From NCBI GenBank assembly GCA_017160915.1, contig JACAWG010000021.1, positions 1 through 43,445 on the forward strand: a stretch of DNA of 43,445 bases, given 5' to 3'. Shown here piece by piece: positions 28,970 through 38,707 of the stretch (position 1 is its first letter; every line of letters begins with the position of its first letter). This DNA is from Aggregatibacter actinomycetemcomitans. Lineage in GTDB: Bacteria > Pseudomonadota > Gammaproteobacteria > Enterobacterales > Pasteurellaceae. The position numbers and the translations under genes were made by a program. Below the pieces are notes generated by a model. That model did not search any database, had not been told where the DNA came from, and worked only from the letters and a program-made list of their open reading frames with translations.

Positions 28970-30091
28970 TTAATTAGTTCCTTTCAGAAAGTGTTCTTTG
29001 TGAGTATGGATTGACATGACCAAACCGAAGCCCGCCATAATCGCCACATAGGATGTGCCGCCATAACTCACCAATGGTAAAGGCACTCCCACAACAGGCA
29101 AAATGCCACTCACCATGCCGATGTTAACAAAGACATAAACGAAGAAAATTAACGTTAATGCCCCCACTAAAATACGCCCGAAAGCGCTTTGCGCATTAAC
29201 GCCAATCATTAAACCGCGCGCAACAATAAATAAATAAATGGCTAATAAAATCAAAAAGCCAATCATGCCGTATTCTTCACTCAACACGGCGAAAATGAAA
29301 TCCGTGTGCGGCTCGGGTAAAAATTCCAGCTGTGATTGCGTTCCCTGCAACCAGCCTTTGCCCCATAAACCACCGGAACCGATAGCAATTTTAGATTGCC
29401 AAATATGGTAGCCTGCGCCCAATAAATCTTTTTCCGGATCAAATAAGGTCAACACACGGGTACGTTGATAGTCGTGCATTAAATAGAACCACATAATCGG
29501 GATAAAGCCGGCGAGCGCAACCACGGCAATTAAAATGAGCCACCAGCTCATGCCGGCTAAAAATACCACAAATAAGCCGGAACCGCTAACCAAAATTGAG
29601 GTGCCCAAATCGGGCTGAATCGCCACGAGTAAAGTCGGCACGATAATGATGATCAGCGCGATAAACGTTTCCTTTAATTTAATGGGTTGCGGACGATTGC
29701 CCAAATACACCGCCACCATCAGCGGCACTGCCAGTTTTACGATCTCCGACGGCTGAAAACGCACCACGCCCAAATCCAGCCAACGCTGTGCGCCCTTACT
29801 GGTTGCGCCGATAAGATCCACCAAAATAAGCAATACGATGCCAAATCCAAATAAATACGGCGCAATGCGCTGATAAAATTTCGGCGGAAATTGTGCCATG
29901 ACCAACATCACGACAAACCCGAGCGCCACCTGAACAATACGGCTGCGGAACATGGCTTCATTGGCACCGGAGGCGCTATATAAAACCAACATGCCGTAGC
30001 CGGTAATTACCACCAGACCGATAAACAGCCACAAATCGATATGCAAACGTCGCCACAGTTCCAGCCAAATATTACGATCATTCATTTTCAT
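28970..30091 (-). CDS. mrdB: Rod-shape SEDS glycosyltransferase RodA
   Basis: The SEDS-family peptidoglycan polymerase of the elongasome, partner of PBP2. Around ten hydrophobic spans are evident, with the conserved [13 protein letters not shown] segment, the [12 protein letters not shown] loop carrying the essential aspartate, and the final [11 protein letters not shown] motif. The frame is open further upstream, but [13 protein letters not shown] is preferred: it follows GGAG by nine bases and overlaps only the last few codons of mrdA, giving 373 residues, the usual length. The overlap suggests translational coupling with mrdA. Confidence 0.94.
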   Translation of the reverse strand: MKMNDRNIWLELWRRLHIDLWLFIGLVVITGYGMLVLYSASGANEAMFRSRIVQVALGFVVMLVMAQFPPKFYQRIAPYLFGFGIVLLILVDLIGATSKGAQRWLDLGVVRFQPSEIVKLAVPLMVAVYLGNRPQPIKLKETFIALIIIIVPTLLVAIQPDLGTSILVSGSGLFVVFLAGMSWWLILIAVVALAGFIPIMWFYLMHDYQRTRVLTLFDPEKDLLGAGYHIWQSKIAIGSGGLWGKGWLQGTQSQLEFLPEPHTDFIFAVLSEEYGMIGFLILLAIYLFIVARGLMIGVNAQSAFGRILVGALTLIFFVYVFVNIGMVSGILPVVGVPLPLVSYGGTSYVAIMAGFGLVMSIHTHKEHFLKGTN

Positions 30092-32039
30092 TCGGCTCGT
30101 CTCCTGTTGCGGGTTCCGCTTCCGGCGATTCAGGCTCATCCGATGGTGACATCACGGCTTGCGGGGTATTTTGTTTAAAATAATAATCCATAATTTTTCT
30201 GACGATCGGCGCCGCATTACTGGAGCCGCCGCCGGCATTTTCCAAAATCATCGACACCACGATTTGCGGGTTATCATAAGGGGCGAAAGCGGTAAACCAC
30301 GCGTGATCGTGCAATTCTTTTTTCAAGCTGCCGGCGTTATACGTTTGATTTTCTTTCAAACTGAACACCTGTGCCGTACCGGATTTACCGGCAACACGAT
30401 AAGGCGTGCCGATAAAGGCTTTACGCCCCGTTCCGCCGGCACCGTTCACCACGTTATACATACCGCGCTTCGCCTCATCCCAGAAATACTGTTTCGGTTC
30501 GGTAATATCTTCGTACAGCAGCGGATCTTTATAAGGTTCCACTACGGAACCCTCCACGCTTTTCATTAAGTGCGGCGTGTTTACCTTGCCGTTATTTACT
30601 AAAATGCTGGTGGCTTTTGCCAGTTGCAACGGCGTCGCCGTCCAGTAACCCTGTCCGATACCCACGGAAATCGTATCGCCCTGCACCCAGGCTTTTTTAT
30701 AGCGTTTTTGCTTCCATTCACGGGTCGGCATATTGGCACTGGTTTCTTCCTGAATATCAATCCCCGTCGGCACGCCGAAACCAAAGCGTTTCATCCAATC
30801 GGACAGGCGATCAATGCCGAGGTTATAGGCGGTTTGATAAAAATACGTATCGGAGGATTCGGTAATGGCTTTGTTTAAATTGGTCATGCCGTGCCCGCCT
30901 TTACGCCAGTCACGGAAACGCTTGGTGCTGTTCGGCAACATCCAATAACCCGGATCATAAATGGTCATGTTCGGCGTAATCACATTTTCCTGCAACGCGG
31001 AAACGGCGATAAACGGTTTCACAGTTGATGCCGGCGGATAAGCGCCTTGAGTCACGCGGCTATAAAGCGGACGATTCGGGTCATTGAGCAAACGGCGATA
31101 ATCCGCCCCGGAAATACCGTCCACAAAAAGATTATTGTCATAACTCGGCACAGAAACCATGGCTAAAATACTGTTATCTTTCGGATCCATCACCACCACG
31201 GCGCCTTTATGCCCTGCCAATAATTCGGTGACGTAAAGCTGTAAATCCAAGTCGATGGTCAAGTGAATACTTTTGCCGGCAATGGCGGGTTGTTCGCGCA
31301 ATTTACGAATCACTTTACCGCGACTGTTCACTTCCACTTCTTCAAAGCCTGTGGTGCCGTGTAAAGCATCTTCATAATAGCGCTCAATGCCGAGTTTGCC
31401 CCAGTCGTGCGTGCCGGAATAATTGGCGTATTTTTCCTCTTTTTTCAGGCGTTCCACATCACGATCATTAATTTTCGAGACATAACCTAAAATATGGGTC
31501 AACGGCTCGCCGTATAAATAATGGCGTTTAAAATAAGGCTTCACATCCAGGCTGGGGAAATTGTATTGATTCACCGCAAAACGGGCAATTTGCTCTTCCG
31601 TTAAATTCGGTTTCAGCATAATCGGCGTATAGCGGGAAGAACGTCGTCGTTCCTTTTTGAAGTTCTCAATATCGTCATCGGTTAAGCCCACCAGCACTTG
31701 CAATTCTTCAAAAGTGCGGTCTAAATTTTCAACCTTTTCCGGCACGATATACAGCCCGAAAAAAGTCAGGTTTTCCGCCAGCAGCTTGCCGTTGCGATCA
31801 TAAATCAGCCCGCGTGTCGGCGGCAACGGCAGCAGTTTGATACGATTGCCGTTGGAACGGGTTTGGTAGCCGTCATAATTGACCACCTGCAAATCATACA
31901 AGTTTAAAATTAGCACCACCGACAACACCAACACGCCGATAAATGACACCAAAGCGCGACGGGCAAATAAATTGCGTTCGGCTTTTTTATCACGAATCGG
32001 ATCGTATTGCGGTTGATTTAATAATTTCTTTAAACTCAT
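30078..32039 (-). CDS. mrdA: Penicillin-binding protein 2
   Basis: The elongasome transpeptidase that cross-links new peptidoglycan in side-wall growth. The 653-residue protein has a short cytoplasmic tail, one membrane span (about 29-50), a pedestal/dimerisation domain and a C-terminal transpeptidase domain. Active-site motifs are S338-T-V-K341, SSD at 395-397 and K552-S-G554. The acidic, proline-rich C-terminal tail (from about residue 625) is unconserved. It starts 12 bases after the rlmH stop with no strong Shine-Dalgarno, so translation may be coupled. An uptake signal lies in the frame (31712-31720). Confidence 0.97.
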   Translation of the reverse strand: MSLKKLLNQPQYDPIRDKKAERNLFARRALVSFIGVLVLSVVLILNLYDLQVVNYDGYQTRSNGNRIKLLPLPPTRGLIYDRNGKLLAENLTFFGLYIVPEKVENLDRTFEELQVLVGLTDDDIENFKKERRRSSRYTPIMLKPNLTEEQIARFAVNQYNFPSLDVKPYFKRHYLYGEPLTHILGYVSKINDRDVERLKKEEKYANYSGTHDWGKLGIERYYEDALHGTTGFEEVEVNSRGKVIRKLREQPAIAGKSIHLTIDLDLQLYVTELLAGHKGAVVVMDPKDNSILAMVSVPSYDNNLFVDGISGADYRRLLNDPNRPLYSRVTQGAYPPASTVKPFIAVSALQENVITPNMTIYDPGYWMLPNSTKRFRDWRKGGHGMTNLNKAITESSDTYFYQTAYNLGIDRLSDWMKRFGFGVPTGIDIQEETSANMPTREWKQKRYKKAWVQGDTISVGIGQGYWTATPLQLAKATSILVNNGKVNTPHLMKSVEGSVVEPYKDPLLYEDITEPKQYFWDEAKRGMYNVVNGAGGTGRKAFIGTPYRVAGKSGTAQVFSLKENQTYNAGSLKKELHDHAWFTAFAPYDNPQIVVSMILENAGGGSSNAAPIVRKIMDYYFKQNTPQAVMSPSDEPESPEAEPATGDEPNENE

Positions 32040-32051
32040 CTTGTTATTGAT

Positions 32052-32519
32052 TTATTCTCGATGATACGGATGATTGGTCGTGAGCGACCAGGCACGATAC
32101 AGGCTTTCCGCCACCACCACGCGCACCAACGGATGCGGCAAAGTCAGCGGTGAAAGTGACCAACTTTGTTCGGCGGCGGCTTTACATTCCGGCGACAAGC
32201 CTTCCGGTCCGCCGATGAGCAAACAAACATCGCGCCCGTCATTTTTCCAGCCTTCTAATTGTTGTGCCAACTGTTCCGTGGTCCAGGGTTTACCCGGAAT
32301 GTCCAGCGTCACCACTTTGCCTTTTCCGGCAGCCGCCAACATGGCTTTGCCTTCCTGTTCCAAAATACGTTTGATGTCAGCATTTTTGCCCCGTTTACCG
32401 GCAGGAATTTCAACGAGTTCAAAAGGCATTTCTTTCGGAAAACGGCGTTGATATTCCTCAAAGCCCGTGGTCACCCACGCCGGCATTTTGGTTCCAACGG
32501 CAATTAACTGAATTTTCAC
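32052..32519 (-). CDS. rlmH: 23S rRNA pseudouridine-1915 N3-methyltransferase
   Basis: A SPOUT-fold methyltransferase of 155 residues that methylates pseudouridine 1915 in helix 69 of 23S rRNA on assembled ribosomes. The trefoil-knot SAM site is seen in [13 protein letters not shown] and in the C-terminal [34 protein letters not shown], whose last residues are family-diagnostic. AAAGG precedes the ATG. It follows rsfS in the usual gammaproteobacterial order; an uptake signal lies in the gap (32562-32570). Confidence 0.97.
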   Translation of the reverse strand: MKIQLIAVGTKMPAWVTTGFEEYQRRFPKEMPFELVEIPAGKRGKNADIKRILEQEGKAMLAAAGKGKVVTLDIPGKPWTTEQLAQQLEGWKNDGRDVCLLIGGPEGLSPECKAAAEQSWSLSPLTLPHPLVRVVVAESLYRAWSLTTNHPYHRE

Positions 32520-32578
32520 CTTTCGATCCTCAACAGCACCTTAAAAACACCAGAAAAAACGACCGCACTTTTCGGCGT

Positions 32579-32887
32579 CTATGCCCAAAGTTTTTCCAGC
32601 TGATACATCTCGCGACTGTCCGCCTGCATAATGTGCACGATAGCGTCCCCCAAATCCACCACCACCCAATCGGCGGTTTCCTTGCCTTCATCGCCGAATA
32701 CGTCGATACCGGCAAGTTTGCATTCGGTAATTAATTTTTGCGCCAAAGAAGACACATGGCGGGAAGAGGTGCCGGTACAAAGAATCATGGTATCGGTGAC
32801 GGAGGATTTCCCTTTCACGTTTAACGGTAAAATATCGGTGGCTTTTAAATCGTCCAGTTTATTAATAAGAAAATCTACTAAGTTCAT
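32579..32887 (-). CDS. rsfS: Ribosomal silencing factor RsfS
   Basis: A 102-residue protein that binds ribosomal protein L14 and blocks subunit joining when nutrients are scarce. The conserved helix-strand start [16 protein letters not shown], the [13 protein letters not shown] segment and [14 protein letters not shown] identify it. It is the first gene of the long minus-strand cluster. No good Shine-Dalgarno is seen before its ATG. Confidence 0.96.
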   Translation of the reverse strand: MNLVDFLINKLDDLKATDILPLNVKGKSSVTDTMILCTGTSSRHVSSLAQKLITECKLAGIDVFGDEGKETADWVVVDLGDAIVHIMQADSREMYQLEKLWA

Positions 32888-32920
32888 AAATATTATTTAC
32901 CAATATGCTAAAGGTGCGTA

Positions 32921-32929
32921 ATTCTAGCA
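32921..32929 (-). promoter_or_regulatory. Extended -10 element for rsfS
   Basis: Read on the minus strand this is TGCTAGAAT, an extended -10 motif (TGn plus TAGAAT) about 35 bases upstream of the rsfS start. No convincing -35 is needed with an extended -10. Confidence 0.5.
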
Positions 32930-33061
32930 TGAGACAAAATAGATAGGAAACAAATGCTCATGCGTGTCACCGGAAATAGCTTTCATTATAAATTACCGCT
33001 CCCTCCTAACTACCTCACGCCAAATAATACGGACGATAATTTCATTTGTGTGTTTTTACGG

Positions 33062-33085
33062 AATTTGCGATCTGGATCACAAATT
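33062..33085 (+). promoter_or_regulatory. CRP-type binding site upstream of the ydj-like operon
   Basis: AATT-TGCGA-N6-TCACA-AATT is a near-perfect CRP palindrome, symmetric out to the flanking AATT. The left half TGCGA has the C typical of Sxy-dependent CRP-S sites; the right half TCACA is canonical. Its centre lies about 72 bases before the predicted transcription start, a class I activation position. Confidence 0.8.
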
Positions 33086-33086
33086 A

Positions 33087-33107
33087 AAATCTGTAAATAA
33101 CAGATTT
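33087..33107 (+). promoter_or_regulatory. Candidate repressor operator (inverted repeat)
   Basis: AAATCTGT-N5-ACAGATTT is a perfect 8-bp inverted repeat between the CRP site and the -35 element. It is a natural place for the DeoR-type regulator encoded in the same operon (YdjF) to bind; the pairing is inferred. Confidence 0.6.
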
Positions 33108-33111
33108 AATG

Positions 33112-33139
33112 TTGATTTCAGAAAAAATAATGTTATATT
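33112..33139 (+). promoter_or_regulatory. Sigma-70 promoter of the ydj-like operon
   Basis: TTGATT (33112-33117) and TATATT (33134-33139) are separated by 16 bases. Transcription would start near 33146, leaving a leader of about 45 bases with a strong AAAGGAG (33178-33184) before the first gene. Confidence 0.75.
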
Positions 33140-33191
33140 CATATAAAAAATAAGATCCATATTAATACTTAATACGTAAAGGAGATTAATC

Positions 33192-34292
33192 ATGCATGCA
33201 TTAAAACGATTCGGTACAGCTTTCGGCGGATACAAAATGATGGAGAACTATCCTGAACCTGCTTGCGGACCGGAAGATATTATTTTAGAAATTAAAGCAG
33301 CCGCCATCTGCGGCGCGGATATGAAGCACTGGCAGGTTGATACGGGTTATGACGATACCAACCTTCCACACGATCAACAACATTCTGTACGTGGACATGA
33401 ATTTGCAGGCGAAATCGTCAAAGTCGGGGAAAAAGTTACGGACTGGCATGTAGGACAACGCGTAGTGTCAGATAACAGTGCCCATGTCTGCGGTGTTTGT
33501 CCTGCCTGTGAAAAAGGCGACTTTTTATGTTGCGAACACAAGATAAACCTTGGTTTGGACAACAATACTTGGGGAGGGGGATTTGCTAAATATTGCAAAA
33601 TCCCAGGAGAAATTTTACGTATCCACCCGCATGCTATTTGGGAAATTCCGGAAACCCTTAAATATGAAGAGGCTTGCGTATTAGATCCGATTTGTAATGC
33701 CTATAAGGCATTGGCTCAGCAATCCCATCTGATTCCGGGGCAGGATGTAGTAGTGTTCGGCACTGGTCCATTAGGGTTATTTTCCGTACAAATCGCTAAA
33801 TTAATGGGTGCACTGAATATTGTCATGGTGGGACTGGAAGACGATGTAAAAGTGCGTTTTGGTGTGGCAAAAGAATTAGGCGCAACTCATTGTGTGAATG
33901 GCTCAAGCGAAGACGTGGTAGCACGTTGCACCGAAATTTGTGGGCGCGACAATCTCGGCTTGGTGATTGAATGTTCCGGTGCCAATATTGCATTAAAGCA
34001 AGCCTTGGAAATGACTAGACCAAATGCCGAAATTGTACGGGTGGGGATGGGATTTAAGCCCCTAGAATTTTCCATTAACGATATTACTTCTTGGAATAAA
34101 AGTATTATCGGGCATATGGCATATGATTCTACTTCGTGGAGAAACTGCATCCGTTTATTGGAAGCAGGTAAAATCAAAGTCCAGCCGATGATCACCCATC
34201 GTTTGGGCTTGTCCGAATGGAGAAAAGGATTTGCTGCCATGGCTAGCAAAGAGGCAATCAAAGTTATTTTCACCTATGACTATAATGATTGA
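33192..34292 (+). CDS. ydjL: Zinc-dependent alcohol/polyol dehydrogenase, YdjL type
   Basis: A medium-chain dehydrogenase of 366 residues. Catalytic zinc ligands are C40 and the H69-E70 pair. The structural zinc lobe is complete (C100, C103, C106 and C113 or C114). The nucleotide site GTGPLGL near residue 196 indicates NAD(P). It matches E. coli YdjL closely along its whole length, including NLGLDNNTWGGGF and GHMAYDSTSWRN. Its natural substrate is unknown; a secondary alcohol of a sugar acid or polyol is likely given the neighbours. It is the first gene of an eight-gene operon and has a strong Shine-Dalgarno. Confidence 0.92.
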   Translation: MHALKRFGTAFGGYKMMENYPEPACGPEDIILEIKAAAICGADMKHWQVDTGYDDTNLPHDQQHSVRGHEFAGEIVKVGEKVTDWHVGQRVVSDNSAHVCGVCPACEKGDFLCCEHKINLGLDNNTWGGGFAKYCKIPGEILRIHPHAIWEIPETLKYEEACVLDPICNAYKALAQQSHLIPGQDVVVFGTGPLGLFSVQIAKLMGALNIVMVGLEDDVKVRFGVAKELGATHCVNGSSEDVVARCTEICGRDNLGLVIECSGANIALKQALEMTRPNAEIVRVGMGFKPLEFSINDITSWNKSIIGHMAYDSTSWRNCIRLLEAGKIKVQPMITHRLGLSEWRKGFAAMASKEAIKVIFTYDYND

Positions 34293-34378
34293 TTAATTTA
34301 TTAGTCGTAGTATCAAATACATAGGTAAATGACTACAAGGTTTTGTGACTTTTGCCTATGTTACTAAAGGAGATCAAA

Positions 34379-35749
34379 ATGGAAAACAATCCGAGTATAA
34401 ATATCGGTGCCAGACTGGATCGCCTACCTAATTCAAGTTGGCATGTCAAAATGTGGTTGGTCACCGCGTTTGCATTGCTCGTATGCTGGTCAAACGGCAT
34501 CGGCGGTGCAGTACAAAATATTCTGTTAAATGAAATTCACTGGCTGGAACCCGGCACTACCTTATTGGCGATGTGGAGTACGACCTATACTGCCGGGCAA
34601 TTATTCGGCGCTTTAATAGGCGGACCGATAGGAGATAAAATCGGGCGTAAAAAAAGTATCCTGCTCTACGAAGTGATCCATATTTGTGCCATGGTAGGCG
34701 GTGCACTATCCCCTAATATTTATGTGCTATACGTATTCCGTTTATTACAGGGTATGGCATTAGGTGCATTATTGGTAGTATTGTTCGCAGGATTTACAGA
34801 ATATGTACCGGGCAGAAATCGAGGCACATGGTCCAGCCGCACCTCCTTTATCGGCAATTGGGCTCATCCGATTTGTAACGGCATCGCGTTGCTGATTGTC
34901 GCAACCGGCGTTAGTTATGCCTTGAATTGGCGTATTCAATTTATGATTCCATCAATCCTGTCCGTTATCGCCAGTTTGCTTGTATTAAGAAAATTTCCGG
35001 AATCGCCACGCTGGCTGGAATCCCAAGGCAGACTTCAGGAAGCCGATGAGATTATGACGCAGATCGAAAAAGATATTGAATCTTCTACCGGCAAACCTTT
35101 ACCCCCAATTACCGAAGAACCGAAATCCATTAAACAACTCCCCTACTCCGCCTTATTTAAAGGAACATTATTAAGAAGAACAATTGTCGGTTCTCTGGTA
35201 CTTATCGGTATGAATACCATTCAATATACTTTGATGAATTGGATGCCATCAATGTTGAAATCCTTAGGATTCGATACTTCGCAATCACAATTCATGACCA
35301 TGTTCGGTTTATTTGGTGCGCCATTCGGTATCTTTATTGCTTCTTTAATTATGGACAGGTTACCGCGTCGAGCGATGGGTGTTATGTTATTAACCCTAAT
35401 GGCTGTGTTGGGTATTATCACTAGCCAACAAACCTCTATGGGTAGCCTGATTTTATGGACATTCTTATTAAATACCGTGATCTATATGTATGTCTGTTAT
35501 GCCTCAGCGGTCTATGTACCTGAAATGTGGCCAACTTCGGCGAAACTATCCGGTTCCGGTTTCAGTAATGCTATGGGGCGTGTCAGCAATATCCTCTTTC
35601 CATTCTTAGTTACATCTATAGCGAACACAGCAGGTGCAAATGGGGTATTCGTATTGATTTCCATTGTCGCCGTTATTATCGCTGTCGGAATTTTATTCCT
35701 AGGAATTGAAACAAGAGGAGAATCCGTAGAAGACATCGGCAACGTTTAG
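34379..35749 (+). CDS. ydjK: MFS transporter, YdjK type
   Basis: A 456-residue major-facilitator permease with twelve predicted spans. The sugar-porter-like loop motif GGPIGDKIGRKKS lies near residue 81, with PESPRWLESQGR before the central loop. The start MENNPSINIGARLDRLP follows AAAGGAGATC at ideal distance; an in-frame ATG nine codons earlier lacks a ribosome site. It matches E. coli YdjK, including GFTEYVPGRNRGTWSSR and YVCYASAVYVPEMWPT. It probably imports the operon's substrate, whose identity is not known. Confidence 0.92.
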   Translation: MENNPSINIGARLDRLPNSSWHVKMWLVTAFALLVCWSNGIGGAVQNILLNEIHWLEPGTTLLAMWSTTYTAGQLFGALIGGPIGDKIGRKKSILLYEVIHICAMVGGALSPNIYVLYVFRLLQGMALGALLVVLFAGFTEYVPGRNRGTWSSRTSFIGNWAHPICNGIALLIVATGVSYALNWRIQFMIPSILSVIASLLVLRKFPESPRWLESQGRLQEADEIMTQIEKDIESSTGKPLPPITEEPKSIKQLPYSALFKGTLLRRTIVGSLVLIGMNTIQYTLMNWMPSMLKSLGFDTSQSQFMTMFGLFGAPFGIFIASLIMDRLPRRAMGVMLLTLMAVLGIITSQQTSMGSLILWTFLLNTVIYMYVCYASAVYVPEMWPTSAKLSGSGFSNAMGRVSNILFPFLVTSIANTAGANGVFVLISIVAVIIAVGILFLGIETRGESVEDIGNV

Positions 35750-35769
35750 ATGAGTAAAGGAGATGAAAA

Positions 35770-36825
35770 ATGAAAAACTCAGAAGCGATTTTAGTCACAC
35801 CTAAACAATTTGAAATTCAGGATTGTGCAGTGCCGGAGCCGAAAGAAGATGAAATCCTATTAAAAGTGGAATATGTCGGAATGTGTGGTTCGGATATCCA
35901 CGGTTTTGAATTCGGCCCTTATATTCCCCCTAAAGATCCTAATCAAAAAATTGGATTAGGTCATGAAGTAGCAGGCACAGTCGTGAAAGTCGGCAATAAA
36001 GTCACCAAATTCAAAGTAGGAGACAGAGCATTACTGGAACCCGGCATCGTAGATATGAACACAGACTATAGTCGCGAAGGGCGTTATAACATTTGCCCAA
36101 GTGTTGACTTTCTCGCAACCCAACCAAATTATCGTGGGGCACTATGTCAATATATGACGCATCCGGAAGCCTGGTCTTTCCATGTACCGGATAATATAAG
36201 CACGCTAGAGGCTGCTTTGGTCGAGCCCGCAGCCGTTGGTATTCACGCCGCATTATTAGGTGGTGCAGCCTTTGGCAAGAGCATTGTCATTTTAGGCGGG
36301 GGTACAATAGGTCTAATGGTATTACAAGCTTGCAAAATCTTCGGAGCTACGGATATTACCGTGGTCGACGTGATTGAAAAACGCTTGGAACTAGCGAAAA
36401 AATTAGGGGCAACTCGTGTAATTAACGGTAGCCAACAAGATGCGGTTGCGGTACTCAGAGAACCATCTCTATATGGCGATCATGGAGTGGAATTAGTGTT
36501 TGAGACGGCAGGTGCAACATTTACTGCTCAGCAGGCAGTTCAGCTTGTCGCCCGAGGTGGAAAAATCGTAATTGTCGGTACACAGTCAAAACCTGTTCCA
36601 ATTGATTTTTTGAAAATCAACCGTGAGGTCACAATCCAAACCTCTTTCCGTTATTGCAATAACTTCCCTGACACCATTGCTGCAATTGCCAGCGGCAAAT
36701 TTAATGTAAAAGATTTGGTGACCAATATTTATGATTATCAGGACGTACAACAGGCATTTATGGACGCCATTGATCCGATTAAAAAAACGGAAATGGTGAA
36801 AGCTGTAATTAAAGTCACCGAATAA
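35770..36825 (+). CDS. ydjJ: Medium-chain dehydrogenase, YdjJ type, with degenerate structural zinc site
   Basis: A second medium-chain dehydrogenase (351 residues), related to sorbitol/threonine dehydrogenases and closest to E. coli YdjJ. The catalytic zinc residues C39, H65 and E66 and the nucleotide motif GGGTIGL near residue 178 are kept. The lobe that normally binds a structural zinc through four cysteines keeps only C109; the other three positions read D95, T98 and S101 in an unbroken frame. The enzyme may therefore lack the second zinc, as some sorbitol-dehydrogenase-type members do. Spacing to ydjK is 20 bases, with AAAGGAGATG before the ATG. Confidence 0.92.
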   Translation: MKNSEAILVTPKQFEIQDCAVPEPKEDEILLKVEYVGMCGSDIHGFEFGPYIPPKDPNQKIGLGHEVAGTVVKVGNKVTKFKVGDRALLEPGIVDMNTDYSREGRYNICPSVDFLATQPNYRGALCQYMTHPEAWSFHVPDNISTLEAALVEPAAVGIHAALLGGAAFGKSIVILGGGTIGLMVLQACKIFGATDITVVDVIEKRLELAKKLGATRVINGSQQDAVAVLREPSLYGDHGVELVFETAGATFTAQQAVQLVARGGKIVIVGTQSKPVPIDFLKINREVTIQTSFRYCNNFPDTIAAIASGKFNVKDLVTNIYDYQDVQQAFMDAIDPIKKTEMVKAVIKVTE

Positions 36826-36851
36826 ATTCGATCAAAAACAGGAGGAAAAAA

Positions 36852-37691
36852 ATGTTATCAGATATTAGATTTTGGGAAAACAAGGCTAGAGAAGGGCGTT
36901 ATGCCATTCCCCATTTTAACGTATGGAATGCAGAAATGTTAATGGGCGTCATGGATGCAGCAGAAGAGCTTCGCGCCCCCGTAATTCTCTCATTCGGAAC
37001 GGGCTTTACCGGAAATACTTCTTTTGAAGACTTCTGCTACATGATGGAATCCATGGCGAAGAAAGCTAGTATTCCAGTAATCTTGCACTGGGATCATGGG
37101 AGAAATATGACCATTTTACATAATGCGGTTAATCATTGTATGAATTCTGTAATGCGTGACGCCTCGGCACTACCGTTTGAACAAAATGTCGCTGAAGTAA
37201 AACGCTGTGTAGATTATTTTCATACCTTTGATATTCCGGTTGAGGCTGAATTGGGGCATGTAGGTAATGAAACGGTATATGAAGAGGCTTTAGCTGAATA
37301 CCAATACACCGATCCGGCGAAAGCCAAAGAATTCGTTGAAAGAACCGGCTGTGATTCGTTGGCTGTGGCAATCGGAAACGTTCACGGCGTTTATTCATCG
37401 GAACCTAAATTAGCTTTTGATGTTTTGGAAGCTGTAGCGAAAGAAGTGGATGTCCCTTTAGTATTACACGGAGCCTCCGGCATCAGCGATGAAGATATTA
37501 AAAAAGCCATTTCATTGGGTATCGCCAAAATCAATATTCATACAGAGCTATGCTTGGCTGCCATGGAAGCAATAAATGAGCATAAAGATAAACCATTCTT
37601 GGCTTTACAACGGGAAGTACGAAGAGCAATCAAAGAACGGGCTATGTATAAAATCAAATTATTTGGTGATGACGGAAGAGCGGATGAATAA
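36852..37691 (+). CDS. ydjI: Class II ketose-bisphosphate-type aldolase, YdjI
   Basis: A zinc-dependent class II aldolase (279 residues) of the fructose/tagatose-bisphosphate aldolase fold. The catalytic aspartate D81 and zinc ligand H82 sit in HWDHG; the other zinc histidines are H178 (NVHG) and H206 (LHGASG). The ELGHVGNE loop is conserved. E. coli YdjI has been shown in vitro to cleave long L-configured ketose/uronate 1-phosphates into dihydroxyacetone phosphate plus an aldehyde; the natural substrate there is still open. An AGGAGG box precedes the ATG. The last eight bases overlap the start of the kinase gene. Confidence 0.93.
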   Translation: MLSDIRFWENKAREGRYAIPHFNVWNAEMLMGVMDAAEELRAPVILSFGTGFTGNTSFEDFCYMMESMAKKASIPVILHWDHGRNMTILHNAVNHCMNSVMRDASALPFEQNVAEVKRCVDYFHTFDIPVEAELGHVGNETVYEEALAEYQYTDPAKAKEFVERTGCDSLAVAIGNVHGVYSSEPKLAFDVLEAVAKEVDVPLVLHGASGISDEDIKKAISLGIAKINIHTELCLAAMEAINEHKDKPFLALQREVRRAIKERAMYKIKLFGDDGRADE

Positions 37692-38652
37692 CATGGACAG
37701 AAAATTAGATGTCATTTGCTTAGGAGCGGTCGTAGTGGATATTCCTCTACGACCCGTATCCAAAGATATTTTTGATATTGAAAGTTATCCGGTAGATAGC
37801 ATTACAATGACTGTCGGTGGCGATGCAATGAACGAAGCAACGATTATCAGCCGTTTAGGCTTTAAAACAGGCATTATAGCCTGTATCGGTGATGATCCTG
37901 CCGGTCAATTTATTCTGCAATCCTGTCGCAAAGATAACATTGATATTGAAGGAGTCAAGATCGACGCCAATCTTGATACGTCAATTAATGTTGGCTTAGT
38001 CACCGCTGATGGAGAAAGAACCTTCATCACCAATAAAAACGGCAGTTTATGGAAACAGTGTATTGAACATATCGACTTGGAAAAAATCAAACAAGCAAAA
38101 ATCCTTTCGCTTGCCAGTATTTTTAATAATCCCTTACTTAACGGAAGCACATTAGTCAGAATATTTCGTATTGCTAAAGCGGCAAACATGCTCATTACTG
38201 CAGATATGATTATGCCTCGTTTAGGTGAAACCCTGGACAATATTAGAGAGGCATTAGGTTATGTGGATTACTTTTTCCCGAATTTTGATGAGGCCTGTTT
38301 ATTAACAGGAGAAACGCAGGAGGAGAAAGTGGCAGATGTGTTATATGGTTGTGGAATCAAAAATATTGTAATGAAAATCGGCAAACGCGGTTGTTATATT
38401 CGTAACGCGGCAGGAACAATGATAGTACCTTCATGCAAGGGTATCACGGCAATAGATACTATTGGTGCGGGCGATAATTTTGCTTCCGGTTTTATTGCCG
38501 GACTATTGCAGGGAAAAAGCATTAAGGAATGCGCGATCTACGCTAATTGCACGGCGGCAGTTTCTGTGCAGCATAATGGTGCTACTACAGGCGTTACCAA
38601 TAAAGCGGTAGTGGAAGCAATGTTGGAGAAATATCTCCTGGATTATAGCTAA
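37684..38652 (+). CDS. ydjH: PfkB-family sugar kinase, YdjH
   Basis: A ribokinase-superfamily kinase of 322 residues. The GGDAMNEA signature lies near residue 46, and the catalytic D264 is in DTIGAGDNFASGF. The start is set at MNNMDRKLD: GGAAGAG lies just before it, it overlaps the aldolase stop (ATGAATAA), and it matches the E. coli protein. The frame stays open 36 codons upstream inside ydjI, but that part is not conserved. It probably phosphorylates the ketose that YdjI then cleaves. Coupled translation of aldolase and kinase fits consecutive steps. Confidence 0.93.
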   Translation: MNNMDRKLDVICLGAVVVDIPLRPVSKDIFDIESYPVDSITMTVGGDAMNEATIISRLGFKTGIIACIGDDPAGQFILQSCRKDNIDIEGVKIDANLDTSINVGLVTADGERTFITNKNGSLWKQCIEHIDLEKIKQAKILSLASIFNNPLLNGSTLVRIFRIAKAANMLITADMIMPRLGETLDNIREALGYVDYFFPNFDEACLLTGETQEEKVADVLYGCGIKNIVMKIGKRGCYIRNAAGTMIVPSCKGITAIDTIGAGDNFASGFIAGLLQGKSIKECAIYANCTAAVSVQHNGATTGVTNKAVVEAMLEKYLLDYS

Positions 38653-38707
38653 AACACCATCCCACCATCATTTCCCTTTAACTTCAATAGACACTGGAGA
38701 AGCGCAG

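Larger units (their letters stand above)
32888..33191. other. Divergent regulatory region between rsfS and the ydj-like operon
   Basis: This 304-base region holds no gene. The left part serves rsfS (extended -10 element). The right part carries, in order, a CRP-type site, an inverted repeat and a promoter for the carbohydrate operon. GCATGAG (32927-32933) and CTCATGC (32957-32963) form a weak extra inverted repeat. Confidence 0.75.

Noticed and set aside
37576-37683. A 36-codon upstream extension of the YdjH kinase
   Set aside because: It lies inside the aldolase gene and is not conserved; the start at 37684 has a Shine-Dalgarno and the typical stop-start overlap.
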